The notes under the pieces are model-generated. The model did not search any database and was not told the origin of the DNA. It saw only the letters and a list, made by a program, of their open reading frames with translations. Position numbers and translations under genes: made by a program. 64,000 bases of DNA, from the NCBI RefSeq assembly GCF_028692895.1, contig NZ_JAQUWN010000009.1:1-64000 (forward strand). The letters run 5' to 3'. Below are positions 50,956 through 60,147 of the stretch, in pieces (positions within the stretch are counted from its first letter, which is position 1; every line of letters begins with the position of its first letter). The DNA is from Pseudodesulfovibrio sp. (GTDB taxonomy: Bacteria > Desulfobacterota > Desulfovibrionia > Desulfovibrionales > Desulfovibrionaceae).

Positions 50956-53364
50956 GTGACCGAACGCCGCGTGCACCGCCCCGCGCGTCCCGCCGCCGGG
51001 CTGCTGCCGTGGCAGAGCCTGTTTCTCGCCTTTGTCCTGGGCGTCCTGGCCCTGCGTTTTTCCGCCCCCTCCCTCGGCGCGCTGGCCGTGCTCCTGCTGG
51101 CCGACGCGACCCTGCGCGGCCGGGCGCACCGGCTGCCGCTCCTGGCCTTCGCCGTCTGTTTCGCCTTCGGCTACGGTTACGCCGCCCAGCGCGCGCCGGC
51201 CCCCGCGCCGGTCCCGGCCTGGATGGAGACGCGCCGTCCCGTCGGGCTTTCCGCCGTGGTGGACCGGGCCGAGCCCCTGAGCGATCACCGGCTGCGCGTG
51301 GTCCTGCGCGACCTGCGCTGCCGCGTGGACGGAGAGGAGGTCGCGCTCCCCGGTGAACTGGCCTGGAACTGGCGCTATCCCGACACCGCTCCCGAACCGG
51401 GGCAGACCCTGGACGTCGCAGCCTTCCGCGTGGTCCCGGTGCGCAGCTTCGGCAACCCCGGTTCGTGGGACTACGCCTGGTACTGGCGGCGGCAGGGCGT
51501 GCTCTGGCGCGGCTGGCCGTCTGGGAACGCGGTCCTTGCCTGGGGAGCGCCGCCGAACGGCCCACTCCACGCCCTCAAGCATCGGCTGCGCGCGGGCGTG
51601 GCCGCCGGAGTTCCCGACACGCCGGGCGGGGGCATGGTCCGCGCCCTGGCCACCGGCGACCGCTCCGCCCTTGGCGACGACCTCCTGGACATGACCCGCA
51701 GCGCCGGGCTGGCCCACACCCTGGCCTTGTCCGGCCTGCACGTGGGCTTCGTGGCCGCCATCGGGTTCGGCCTGGCCTGGCTGGTCGGCCGGTTGTGGCC
51801 GGGGCTGCTCCTGACCGTGCCGCGCCCGAAGCTGGGCGTGCTCCTGGCCGCGCCCCTGGTGCTGGGCTACGCCTGGCTCGGCCAGCCGTCAGCCTCCCTG
51901 CTGCGCGCGGCGGTCATGTTCGGGGCCTGGGGCGTCCTGCTCTGGCAGGGGCGCTCCCGCGTCCTCCTGGACGGCCTCTTCTTCGCCCTGGCGGCCATCA
52001 TCCTGGTTGCGCCTCTGTCCGTCTACGACCTCAGCCTGGAGATGTCCGCAACGGCAGTGGCCGGGATCGGCCTGCTGCTGCCCCGGCTGAACCGCCTGCC
52101 CGGGACCGGCGGGCGGGGCTGGCTCAGGCCTCTCCGCTGGGCCTGGGGCGTGCTGGCCGTGTCGCTGAGCGCCATCCTGGCGCTGCTGCCCCTGACCACC
52201 TGGTATTTCGGCTCCTTCAGCCCGGATTTTCTGCTCAACCTGCTTTGGCTGCCGGTCCTGGGCTGCGCGGTCATGCCCCTGAGCCTCGCGGGCATGGCCC
52301 TTTCGGCTCTGCCGGGGACCGCCCCGGCCGGGGGCGCGCTCCTGCATCTGGCCGCCGCCTGCGCCGACGGGCTCATCGCGTTTCTCGGAGCCGCGTCCTC
52401 GGCCGGGCTGACCCCGGTCCTGGCCGCGCTCCGTCCCCTGTGGCCGGAGATGCTCGGGTTCGCGCTGCTCCTGGTCCTGGCGGCCGTGGGCCGGGCCCGG
52501 CGGGACGTCCGCCTCGGGCTGGCCGGGCTAGGGCTGCTCCTGCTGGCCGCGCCGCACCTGTGGGTCATGGGACAGGACAGCCGGGACCGCGTCACCCTGA
52601 CCCTGCTGGACGTGGGGCAGGGGCAGTCCGCGCTCATCGCCGCGCCCGGCGGCCGCCGCTGGCTGGTGGACGGCGGCGGGGGCTTCGCCCGGTTCGACCT
52701 GGGCGAGGCGGTGGTCGGGCCCGCCCTGGCCTGGGGGCGGCCGCCCCGGATCGAGGGCGTATTCATGAGCCATCCGGACGTGGACCACAGCCACGGCCTG
52801 CCGTTCATCCTCTCCCGGTTTCGGACCAATGCCTTTTATACCAACGGGATGCTGCCGCGCGGACTGACCGGCGAACGCATGGCCCGCGTCCTGGCCGGCC
52901 GTGGGATCGTCCCCGAGCCCCTGGCCGCCGGGGATTCGGTGCGCCTGGATGGCGACACGGTTCTCGATGTGCTGCATCCGGCCCCGGATTTCGGCTCCGC
53001 CCGCGCCAACGAGCGGTCCTTGGTCCTGCGTCTGGTCCGCCGGGGCAAGGGGCTGGCCCTGCTGCCGGGCGACGTGGAGCGGGAAGGGGAGGGCGCGTTT
53101 CTCGCTCCGGGCGGGAACGTCTCGGCCGAGGTCCTGGTCCTGCCGCACCACGGCAGCCGGACGAGCCGGTCGCCCGAGCTGTACCGGCGGGTCGCGCCCG
53201 AGGCTGCCTTGTGCTCCACCGGCTACCTCAACCGCTACGGCTTTCCGCACGCCGAGGTCATGGGGAGCGTGGGCGCGCCGGTGTGCGACACCGCGACGCA
53301 CGGGGCGGTCTCCGCGGTCTGGGATGCCGACAATCGCCTGACATTGCGCGTCTTCCGGCCGTAA
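50956..53364 (+). CDS. ComEC/Rec2 family DNA uptake channel
   Basis: 802 aa. An N-terminal DUF4131-type segment (20-200) is followed by the competence domain with several membrane helices (GDRSALGDDLLDMTRSAGLA, TLALSGLHVGFVAAIGFGL). The C-terminal third is a metallo-beta-lactamase domain (LLDVGQGQSALIAAPGGRRW, MSHPDVDHSHGLPF, VLPHHGSRTSRSPELY). ComEC forms the inner-membrane channel for transforming DNA. No other competence gene is in view. Confidence 0.92.
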   Translation: MTERRVHRPARPAAGLLPWQSLFLAFVLGVLALRFSAPSLGALAVLLLADATLRGRAHRLPLLAFAVCFAFGYGYAAQRAPAPAPVPAWMETRRPVGLSAVVDRAEPLSDHRLRVVLRDLRCRVDGEEVALPGELAWNWRYPDTAPEPGQTLDVAAFRVVPVRSFGNPGSWDYAWYWRRQGVLWRGWPSGNAVLAWGAPPNGPLHALKHRLRAGVAAGVPDTPGGGMVRALATGDRSALGDDLLDMTRSAGLAHTLALSGLHVGFVAAIGFGLAWLVGRLWPGLLLTVPRPKLGVLLAAPLVLGYAWLGQPSASLLRAAVMFGAWGVLLWQGRSRVLLDGLFFALAAIILVAPLSVYDLSLEMSATAVAGIGLLLPRLNRLPGTGGRGWLRPLRWAWGVLAVSLSAILALLPLTTWYFGSFSPDFLLNLLWLPVLGCAVMPLSLAGMALSALPGTAPAGGALLHLAAACADGLIAFLGAASSAGLTPVLAALRPLWPEMLGFALLLVLAAVGRARRDVRLGLAGLGLLLLAAPHLWVMGQDSRDRVTLTLLDVGQGQSALIAAPGGRRWLVDGGGGFARFDLGEAVVGPALAWGRPPRIEGVFMSHPDVDHSHGLPFILSRFRTNAFYTNGMLPRGLTGERMARVLAGRGIVPEPLAAGDSVRLDGDTVLDVLHPAPDFGSARANERSLVLRLVRRGKGLALLPGDVEREGEGAFLAPGGNVSAEVLVLPHHGSRTSRSPELYRRVAPEAALCSTGYLNRYGFPHAEVMGSVGAPVCDTATHGAVSAVWDADNRLTLRVFRP

Positions 53365-53471
53365 CCCGCTTGCCAAATTCGTCTATTCCTGCAATAAGGC
53401 GAAAGGTATGACCCGAGGCGGACAGGCCTGGCGTCTCGGGGCCCCAGCACCTTTATCCCACCGTGTGACCG

Positions 53472-54332
53472 ATGCAGGACGTCAAGAAAAAGCTGTTGAC
53501 CGCCGTCGAGAAGATGCCCGCCTTTCCCAAGAGCGTGCATCAGGTCCTCAAGCTCGCCTCGGACATCAACTGCCCGCAGAAGGAGCTGGTGGAGGTCATC
53601 AAGCGCGATCCCGTCTTCACCCTCAAGATTCTCCGCCTGGTCAACTCTGCCTATTTCGGCCTGGCGCGGGAGATCACGTCCATCAACCACGCCTCGGTCT
53701 ACCTCGGGCTGAACACCCTCAAGAACGTGGCCCTCGGGCTGGCCGCCGTGGGGGCCATTCCGAAGGCCAACGTGGCCGGGCTGGACATGGGGGCCTTCTG
53801 GCTCCATTCCCTGGCCGTGGCCACGGCCACCCGGATGCTCGGCTCCATGCTCGGCGTCTCGCGCGACGAGGCGGCGGACTATTTCGCGGCCGGGCTGCTG
53901 CACGACATCGGCAAGGTGGTCTTCGCCCTGTACATGCCCGTCGAATTCCAGCAGGCCCTGGCCCGCGCGGCCGAGGACAACTCCCCCCTGCACGAGGCCG
54001 AGGCCGAGTCCCTGGGGGCCACCCATGCGGACATCGGCGCGCTCCTGGCCGAGAAGTGGAACCTGCCCGGACCGCTGCGCAATGCCATCGAGCGCCACCA
54101 CGATGTGGGCGAGGGCGGCCGCTCCCAACTGGTGGACTGCGTGTTCGCCGCCAACCAGATCAGCAAGAAGCTCGCCTTTGGCGCGGCCGGTGATTTTTCG
54201 TCCACGCCGTTGCCTCCCGGCGTCGAGGCGCGCTTCGCCCTCGACCTGGAGGGGCTCATCAAGGAGATGCCCACCCTGGACGAAGAGGTGGAGCATGCCC
54301 GGATTTTCATCAAGCTCGGGGAGGCCTCCTAG
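53472..54332 (+). CDS. HDOD domain protein
   Basis: 286 aa. LLTAVEKMPAFPKSVHQVLK and SAYFGLAREITSINHASVYL are typical of the HDOD domain. Unlike many relatives it keeps GLLHDIGK and a later ERHHDVGE. HDOD proteins act in signalling or as regulators of the cell cycle and stress. The stop is followed directly by the MBL-fold gene. Confidence 0.88.
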   Translation: MQDVKKKLLTAVEKMPAFPKSVHQVLKLASDINCPQKELVEVIKRDPVFTLKILRLVNSAYFGLAREITSINHASVYLGLNTLKNVALGLAAVGAIPKANVAGLDMGAFWLHSLAVATATRMLGSMLGVSRDEAADYFAAGLLHDIGKVVFALYMPVEFQQALARAAEDNSPLHEAEAESLGATHADIGALLAEKWNLPGPLRNAIERHHDVGEGGRSQLVDCVFAANQISKKLAFGAAGDFSSTPLPPGVEARFALDLEGLIKEMPTLDEEVEHARIFIKLGEAS

Positions 54333-55214
54333 ATGCGCTTCAGGTTTCGCGGCACGCGGGGGTCGCTGCCCGCGCCGGGGCCGGACACCGTCCGGTACGG
54401 CGGCAACACCACCTGCATCGAGGTCCGGTCCGACGCGGGCGGGCTCCTCGTCCTGGACGCCGGAACCGGCATCCGTGAACTCGGCCTGGACGAGGCCCGG
54501 CGGATGCCCATCGACTGTCACGTCTTCATTTCCCACACCCACTGGGACCACATCCAGGGGCTGCCGTTCTTCGTGCCGCTGTTCGTGCCCGGCAACCGGA
54601 TCACCATCTACGGCCCGCCCGATCCCCTGACCATGACCGGCATCGAGGCTGTGCTGACCAAGCAGATGGAGTATCCGCACTTTCCGGTCCGCGCGGCCGA
54701 ACTCCTGGCCGACATCGACTACGAGACCCTGCGCGACGGCCAGGTCGTGGACCTCGGTTTCGCCACGGTGTCCAACATGCTCATGAACCACCCGGCCATG
54801 GATTTCGGCTTCAAGGTGGCCTGCGACGGCAAGACGCTGTTCTTCACCGGCGACCACGAGCCGTTCTATAATATTTACGAGCCCGGCGACGAGGACTATG
54901 CGGACTACGGCAAGATCGTGGACGAGCGCAACCGGGCCATCACGGAATTTCTGCGGGGCGTGGACGCCTTCATCATCGATGCGCAGTACACCGAGGAGGA
55001 ATACGCCACCCGGCGGGGCTGGGGCCATTCCACCTTCGAACGGGCGCTCGCCCTGGCCGAGGAGGCCGGGGTGGGACGAGTGTACCTGACCCATCACGAG
55101 ACCACCCGGACGGACGCCGAGGTGGACGCGATCCTCGACCGGCTGAAACGGGAGTGGGCGGACCGTCGGGTGCGATTCGACATGGCGCGGGAAGGGGAAA
55201 CCGTGGAGGTGTGA
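54333..55214 (+). CDS. MBL-fold metallohydrolase
   Basis: 293 aa. Metal site FISHTHWDHIQG (His68, His70, Asp72, His73), later LFFTGDHEPFYNIYEP and VYLTHHETTRTDAEVD. The start RFRFRGTRGSLPAPG and GGNTTCIEV are shared with a group of MBL-fold phosphodiesterase-like proteins often linked to cyclic nucleotide signalling. No gap to the HDOD gene and 90 bases to a receiver gene suggest one signalling unit. Substrate unknown. Confidence 0.88.
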   Translation: MRFRFRGTRGSLPAPGPDTVRYGGNTTCIEVRSDAGGLLVLDAGTGIRELGLDEARRMPIDCHVFISHTHWDHIQGLPFFVPLFVPGNRITIYGPPDPLTMTGIEAVLTKQMEYPHFPVRAAELLADIDYETLRDGQVVDLGFATVSNMLMNHPAMDFGFKVACDGKTLFFTGDHEPFYNIYEPGDEDYADYGKIVDERNRAITEFLRGVDAFIIDAQYTEEEYATRRGWGHSTFERALALAEEAGVGRVYLTHHETTRTDAEVDAILDRLKREWADRRVRFDMAREGETVEV

Positions 55215-55304
55215 CGGCGGCCTGGCGCCGGTCCCCCGGAAGCGACAATGCGTTTGCCAAGTCGCGGCCGGAGGGGGTATGGAAAATGACAGGTGGAGGA
55301 TGCG

Positions 55305-55700
55305 ATGAAAGCGTTGATCGTGGATGACGATTTTTACAGCCGGAACATGATCCATGAAATTCTCAGGTCGGTGGCCCACTGCGACATCGCCGTCAACGGC
55401 GAGGAAGCCATCGAGGCCTTCCGCCGGGCGCTCATGCAGGGCGAGCCCTACCACCTGATCTGTCTCGATCTGCTCATGCCCGAGCTGGACGGCCAGCAGG
55501 CCCTGCGCGAGATCCGGGCCATCGAGAAGGAGTGCGACGTACCCATGCAGTCCGAGGTCAAGGTGGTGGTCACCACCATGCTCGACGACGAGCAGGAGAC
55601 CCACGACGCCTTTTTCCTGGGGGGAGCCACCTCCTACCTGGTCAAACCCATCGACGAGGACAAGCTCCTGGGCGAGGTGAAGAGCCTCGGGCTGATCTAG
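55305..55700 (+). CDS. Single-domain response regulator
   Basis: 131 aa from the ATG at 55305, with GGAGG five bases upstream; a GTG at 55293 is also in frame. Acidic patch VDDDF, phospho-acceptor Asp55 (LICLDLLMPELDG), TTML and the Lys in YLVKPIDE are present. It resembles CheY-like receivers. It lies downstream of the HDOD and MBL genes and may be their partner. Confidence 0.9.
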   Translation: MKALIVDDDFYSRNMIHEILRSVAHCDIAVNGEEAIEAFRRALMQGEPYHLICLDLLMPELDGQQALREIRAIEKECDVPMQSEVKVVVTTMLDDEQETHDAFFLGGATSYLVKPIDEDKLLGEVKSLGLI

Positions 55701-55871
55701 CCGCACCGCCCATTGCATCCGGAAGGCCGGACGGCGACCCGCGGGGTTCCTGTCCGGCTTGCTTGCGCTCACGCCATTTGCCCCTGGCGCGGTTTTCTAA
55801 TATGTTCTTTTTTTTTGCGACACTTTCTCCCCCCCGCCCGGCGGGGGTCTGCATATGCGGGATAACCGAAA

Positions 55872-56984
55872 ATGAGCCAAATACTCGGTGTTAAATTCAA
55901 CGATTACGGGCAGGTGTATTACTTCGCTTCCGGAGCCTTCGTGGTTCGGGAAGGGCAGCACGTCATCGTCAAGACGGACCAGGGCATGGGGCTTGGCAAG
56001 GTCATCCTCACCCGCCAGGCGCCGCTGGAAGTGGATACGGACGACGAGGAGGGCTACAAGCCCATCTATCGCCTGGCCAACGAGAAGGACCTGGAGTCCG
56101 TGGCCGAGAACGAGGCCCTGTCGAGGGACGCCTTCACCTTTTGCCGCAAGTGCGTGTCCCGGCTCAAGCTGGGCATGAAGCTGGTGGACGTGGAGGTCTT
56201 TTTCGACCGCTCCAAGATGATCTTCTACTTCACCGCGCCCGGCCGGATCGACTTCCGCGAGCTCATCAAGGATCTGGTTCGTGAATACCGCACCCGCATC
56301 GAGCTGCGGCAGATCGGCGTGCGCCACGAGACCCAGATGCTCGGGGCCATCGGCAACTGCGGCCAGATGTGCTGCTGCCGCCGGTTCATGCGCAAGTTTG
56401 TGCCCGTGACCATCAAGATGGCCAAGGAGCAGAATCTCTTCCTGAATCCGACAAAGATTTCAGGCATCTGCGGCCGCCTGCTCTGCTGCCTCAGCTTCGA
56501 GCAGAAGGGGTACGAGGAGTTCCACCGCATGTGTCCGCGCGTGGGCAAGAAGTACACCACCGCCATCGGGCCGGTGAAGGTGCTGCGCTCCAACTTCTTC
56601 AAGAAGTCGCTGTCCGTGCTCATGGAGAACTTTGACGAGCGGGAGGTTTCCATTGACGAATGGAATGAAATAGTTAACAAGCCGCCCAACGAGGAGGCCA
56701 TGGCCGAGGTCCGCGCCCAGTCGCAGCGCATGCGCAGGGGAGGGCGGCGTGCCATGGCTCCGGAACCGGCCAGGGAAATCGAATCGTCCGAGGCGTGGAT
56801 CGACGCCGAGGACGAATACGAAGGGGACCCGGTCGATGCGCCGGATGTTGATGACCGGGACGACCTGCAGGAGCAGGATTCCCGAAAGGGCCGTTCCGCC
56901 CGTCCCGCGGACGAGGGGGACGACGACAGGTCCAGGAAGGCGCGCCGCCCGCGCAGGCGTCGGCGCAAACCGCCGAGGAAGTAA
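55872..56984 (+). CDS. PSP1-domain protein, RicT/YaaT-like
   Basis: 370 aa. QILGVKFNDYGQVYYFASG opens the PSP1 domain, which continues with MVLLDV-type sheets. Cys-rich motifs are FCRKCVSRLKLG, GNCGQMCCCRRFMRKF and CGRLLCCLSFEQKGYEEF. In Bacillus RicT the equivalent cysteines bind 4Fe-4S clusters shared with RicA and RicF. The last 80 residues are charged, low complexity. It is followed 38 bases later by metG, an order often seen in bacteria. Confidence 0.9.
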   Translation: MSQILGVKFNDYGQVYYFASGAFVVREGQHVIVKTDQGMGLGKVILTRQAPLEVDTDDEEGYKPIYRLANEKDLESVAENEALSRDAFTFCRKCVSRLKLGMKLVDVEVFFDRSKMIFYFTAPGRIDFRELIKDLVREYRTRIELRQIGVRHETQMLGAIGNCGQMCCCRRFMRKFVPVTIKMAKEQNLFLNPTKISGICGRLLCCLSFEQKGYEEFHRMCPRVGKKYTTAIGPVKVLRSNFFKKSLSVLMENFDEREVSIDEWNEIVNKPPNEEAMAEVRAQSQRMRRGGRRAMAPEPAREIESSEAWIDAEDEYEGDPVDAPDVDDRDDLQEQDSRKGRSARPADEGDDDRSRKARRPRRRRRKPPRK

Positions 56985-57022
56985 ATGGACCGGGGTGGAC
57001 CACCCGGCAAGGAGAGTTCGGT

Positions 57023-58996
57023 TTGGACAGGTTTTACATCACCACGCCCATATACTACGTCAACGCGAAACCCCACCTGGGACACGCGTATACCACGACG
57101 GTGGCGGATGCCGTCACCCGGTTTCACAAGCTCATGGGCGCGGAAACGTATTTTCTGACGGGAACGGATGAACACGGCGACAAGATCGTCAAGGCCGCCG
57201 AGGCCAACGGGCAGTCGCCCCAGGAATACGTGGACGCCATCAGCGCCCGGTTCCGCGATCTGCTGCCCGAGATGCACATCTCGAACAATGACTTCATCCG
57301 CACCACGGAGCCCCGCCACGTCAAGGTGGTCCAGGAGATCCTCCAGAAGGTCTTCGACGCGGGCGACATCTATTTCGGCGAGTACGGCGGCCACTACTGC
57401 TTCGGCTGCGAGCGGTTCTACACCGAGAAGGAGCTGGTGGACGGCAAGTGCCCGGACCACCAGACCGTGCCCGAGTACATCGCGGAGAAGAACTACTTCT
57501 TCCGCATGTCCAAGTATCAGGACTGGCTCCGGGACCACATCAGGAAAAATCCGGACTTCATCCGTCCCGAGAGCTATAAGAACGAGGTCCTGAGCCTGCT
57601 GGAATCCGGCGAGCTGGAGGACCTGTGCATCTCCCGGCCCAAGTCCCGCCTGACCTGGGGCATCGAGCTGCCCTTCGACAAGGACTACGTCACATACGTC
57701 TGGTTCGACGCGCTCATCAACTACGTCTCCGCCCTGGGCTACCCGGACGGCGACAAGTTCGCCCAGTTCTGGCCCCACGCCAACCACCTGGTGGCCAAGG
57801 ACATCCTCAAGCCCCACGCCGTGTTCTGGCCTACCATGCTCAAGGCCGCGGGCATCGAGCCCTACCAGTCCCTCAACGTCCACGGCTACTGGCTGGTCAA
57901 GGACACCAAGATGTCCAAGTCCATCGGCAACGTCATCGAGCCGCTGGCCATGAAGGACACCTACGGCCTGGACGCCTTCCGCTATTTTCTGCTGCGCGAC
58001 ATGTCCTTCGGCCAGGATTCGAGCTTCTCCGAGGAGGCCCTGGTGGGCCGCCTCAACGCCGAGCTGGCCAACGACCTGGGCAACCTGTTCAACCGCACCC
58101 TGTCCATGACCCACAAGTACTTCGAGGGCAAGATCCCCCGGCCGGACGTGGAGGACATCGTGGACGCCGAGATCAAGAAGCTCGGCCAGCAGGCCATGGA
58201 GGCCTTCCAGGAGAACTTCTCGGACTTCAAATTCTCGCGCGGCCTGGAAGGGCTGTGGGAACTGGTGCGCGGCCTGAACAAGTACATCGACGCCACCGCG
58301 CCCTGGACCCTGTTCAAGGAGAAGAACACCGGCCGCCTCAAGACCGTGATCTACGTGCTGCTCGAAAACATGCGCAAGATCGCGGTGCACCTCTGGCCGG
58401 TCATGCCCGAGGCGAGCGAGAAGATGCTCGCCCAACTCGGCATCTCCTTCGACCCCGCCAAGGTCAACCTGCCCAAGGAGCTGGACGTGTGGGGGCTGCT
58501 GGAATCCGGCCACACCGTGGCCGAGACCTCCAATCTCTTCCCGCGCGTGGAGCTGCCCGAGGCCGCTCCCGAGCCCGAGGCCCCCAAAAAGGCCAAGAAG
58601 CCCGCCAAGGCCAAGGCGGAGAAAGCCAAGCCCGAGGAGGCCGCTCCGGCCGCTCCGGCCGAGGCGATTCCGGCCATCGAGTTCGAGGACTTCCAGAAGC
58701 TCGACCTGCGCGTGGGCACGGTGAAGGAGGCGGAGAAACACCCCGAGGCCGACCGGCTGCTCCTGGTCCGCGTGGACGTTGGCGAGGGCGAGCCGCGCCA
58801 GGTCGTGGCGGGCATCGCCGATTTCTTCCAGCCCGAGGATCTGGTGGGCCGCCAGGTGGTCATCGTGGCCAACCTCAAGCCGCGCAAGCTGCGCAAGCAG
58901 GTATCCCAGGGCATGATCCTGGCGGTCAAGAGCGGCGACGGCCTGCAACTGCTCACCCCCACCGCCGGGGTCGAACCCGGCAGCAAGGTCAGCTAG
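57023..58996 (+). CDS. metG: Methionyl-tRNA synthetase
   Basis: 657 aa. The TTG at 57023 is used, with AAGGAGAG upstream. HIGH-type KPHLGHAY, the zinc/knuckle segment (CFGCERFYTEKELVDGKCPD) and KMSKS in VKDTKMSKSIGN are present. An Ala/Lys/Pro-rich linker (about 520-555) leads to a C-terminal tRNA-binding domain (FEDFQKLDLRVGTVKEAEKH). It attaches methionine to tRNA in the cytosol. Confidence 0.96.
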   Translation: MDRFYITTPIYYVNAKPHLGHAYTTTVADAVTRFHKLMGAETYFLTGTDEHGDKIVKAAEANGQSPQEYVDAISARFRDLLPEMHISNNDFIRTTEPRHVKVVQEILQKVFDAGDIYFGEYGGHYCFGCERFYTEKELVDGKCPDHQTVPEYIAEKNYFFRMSKYQDWLRDHIRKNPDFIRPESYKNEVLSLLESGELEDLCISRPKSRLTWGIELPFDKDYVTYVWFDALINYVSALGYPDGDKFAQFWPHANHLVAKDILKPHAVFWPTMLKAAGIEPYQSLNVHGYWLVKDTKMSKSIGNVIEPLAMKDTYGLDAFRYFLLRDMSFGQDSSFSEEALVGRLNAELANDLGNLFNRTLSMTHKYFEGKIPRPDVEDIVDAEIKKLGQQAMEAFQENFSDFKFSRGLEGLWELVRGLNKYIDATAPWTLFKEKNTGRLKTVIYVLLENMRKIAVHLWPVMPEASEKMLAQLGISFDPAKVNLPKELDVWGLLESGHTVAETSNLFPRVELPEAAPEPEAPKKAKKPAKAKAEKAKPEEAAPAAPAEAIPAIEFEDFQKLDLRVGTVKEAEKHPEADRLLLVRVDVGEGEPRQVVAGIADFFQPEDLVGRQVVIVANLKPRKLRKQVSQGMILAVKSGDGLQLLTPTAGVEPGSKVS

Positions 58997-59016
58997 GCGC
59001 GACAGCAGACGAACAT

Positions 59017-59048
59017 CGGGGCCGCTCCTTCGGGGGCGGCCTTTTTTG
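59017..59048 (+). terminator. Terminator after metG
   Basis: GGCCGC and GCGGCC enclose a short loop, then TTTTTTG. Confidence 0.82.
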
Positions 59049-59145
59049 CGCCCGTCGACGGCACGGACGCCCGTTGTCCCGACATAAACGGCGGCCTTAG
59101 CTTCTTTGGAATTCTTATGATTTCTTGACGGGTTCCAATCGTCGC

Positions 59146-59163
59146 CCGGCAGCGGGCTTGCAT
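59146..59163 (+). promoter_or_regulatory. Sigma-54 type promoter of the first paralog
   Basis: CGGCAGCGGGCTTGCA has GG at 59148-59149 and GC at 59160-59161 with exactly ten bases between, as in -24/-12 promoters. Transcription would start near 59173, which excludes the earlier ATG at 59165 as start codon. Confidence 0.6.
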
Positions 59164-59218
59164 TTTGCCCCGCATGGACACGTTCCGCGCCAACAAAGGG
59201 ACGGTCCGAGGGGAAATC

Positions 59219-60007
59219 ATGCCGATCACGTTTGCAATTCCCGGCCCGCGTCAGGAGCCGGAACAGGCCGTGGCTCCTTCCGCACCCACCATCCGCTGGA
59301 TCGACGGGCGGGACGTGCCGAAGATCATCGCCGAGCTGGCGGGCGGCGAGGCCCGCTTCGTCCACTTCGAGGACCCGGCATTGTTTGCCGACCCGGCGAA
59401 GTGCCTCCAGCTCTGCGTGATGCTGCGCGAGCGGAAGATCAACATCCTCTGGAGCGCGCGGATGAGCGGCGAGTTCGGCGGCGGGCGGCTGCGGGTCATG
59501 CGCATGGCCGGGTGCCGCCGCATCGTGGCCGCCGTGGAGGACGACGTCCTGGTCGAGTTCCGGGAGCAGGCCCGGCTGTACGGGTTCGAGTACGTTTTCG
59601 TGCGGCCCGACGGCTCGGTCCTGGGGTCCTGGCAGGACGGCTACACCGTGGCCGAGCTGGAGGCCGTGGCCGCGCAACTGCCCGGCGTGCACGCGGTTCA
59701 GTTCGACCTGGCCGCGGCCTGCTTCAACGCGGGCCTCTACGACAAGGCCGCCGAGCCGCTGGCCAAGGCCGTGCGTCTCGGCTTCCCGGCCGGCGAACTG
59801 ACCCTGCACCTGCTCGCCTGCCTGAAGGGGGCTGCGCAGTATCCGGAGGTGGCCGCCGGAAAGACCGTCCCGTCCGGGCCCGCCTCGCCCCACCCCGTGG
59901 CCCTGCGCAACCGCCGCCTGGTCCGCTCCTGGATGGAGGGCGGGGGAGGCGTCCGGGGCGCACGGCTGCTGCTCGACCCGGAAACCGAGGCGTTTCCCTC
60001 CTATTGA
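59219..60007 (+). CDS. Unknown protein A of a tandem pair: radical-SAM-like half-barrel plus TPR-like helices
   Basis: 262 aa from the ATG at 59219 (GAGGGG upstream). About residues 20-130 resemble the second half of a radical SAM barrel: ARFVHFEDPALFADPAKCLQ, INILWSARMSG, LRVMRMAGCRRIVAAVED. The cluster motif CxxxCxxC is missing. Residues 145-225 look like two helix pairs of TPR type (HAVQFDLAAACFNAGLYDKA, LTLHLLACLKGAAQYPEVAA). The next gene is a close paralog. Function unknown. The sigma-54 promoter suggests control by an enhancer-binding protein. Confidence 0.75.
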   Translation: MPITFAIPGPRQEPEQAVAPSAPTIRWIDGRDVPKIIAELAGGEARFVHFEDPALFADPAKCLQLCVMLRERKINILWSARMSGEFGGGRLRVMRMAGCRRIVAAVEDDVLVEFREQARLYGFEYVFVRPDGSVLGSWQDGYTVAELEAVAAQLPGVHAVQFDLAAACFNAGLYDKAAEPLAKAVRLGFPAGELTLHLLACLKGAAQYPEVAAGKTVPSGPASPHPVALRNRRLVRSWMEGGGGVRGARLLLDPETEAFPSY

Positions 60008-60076
60008 GCCGCAGCGCACGCGGGAGGAGGGCCGTCGGGCAGCGGGGGGCCTTTCGCGTCCCGGATGGCTTTGCCG

Positions 60077-60095
60077 TTGGCAGGCTCCTTGCAAA
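60077..60095 (+). promoter_or_regulatory. Sigma-54 type promoter of the second paralog
   Basis: TTGGCAGGCTCCTTGCAAA has GG at 60079-60080 and GC at 60091-60092 with ten bases between, close to the TGGCAC-N5-TTGC consensus. Transcription would start near 60104, 44 bases before the ATG. Confidence 0.75.
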
Positions 60096-60147
60096 TTCTC
60101 GTGCGGACCGGTCCGAGCGCCAAAAAACGGACGGTCCGGGGTGGAAC

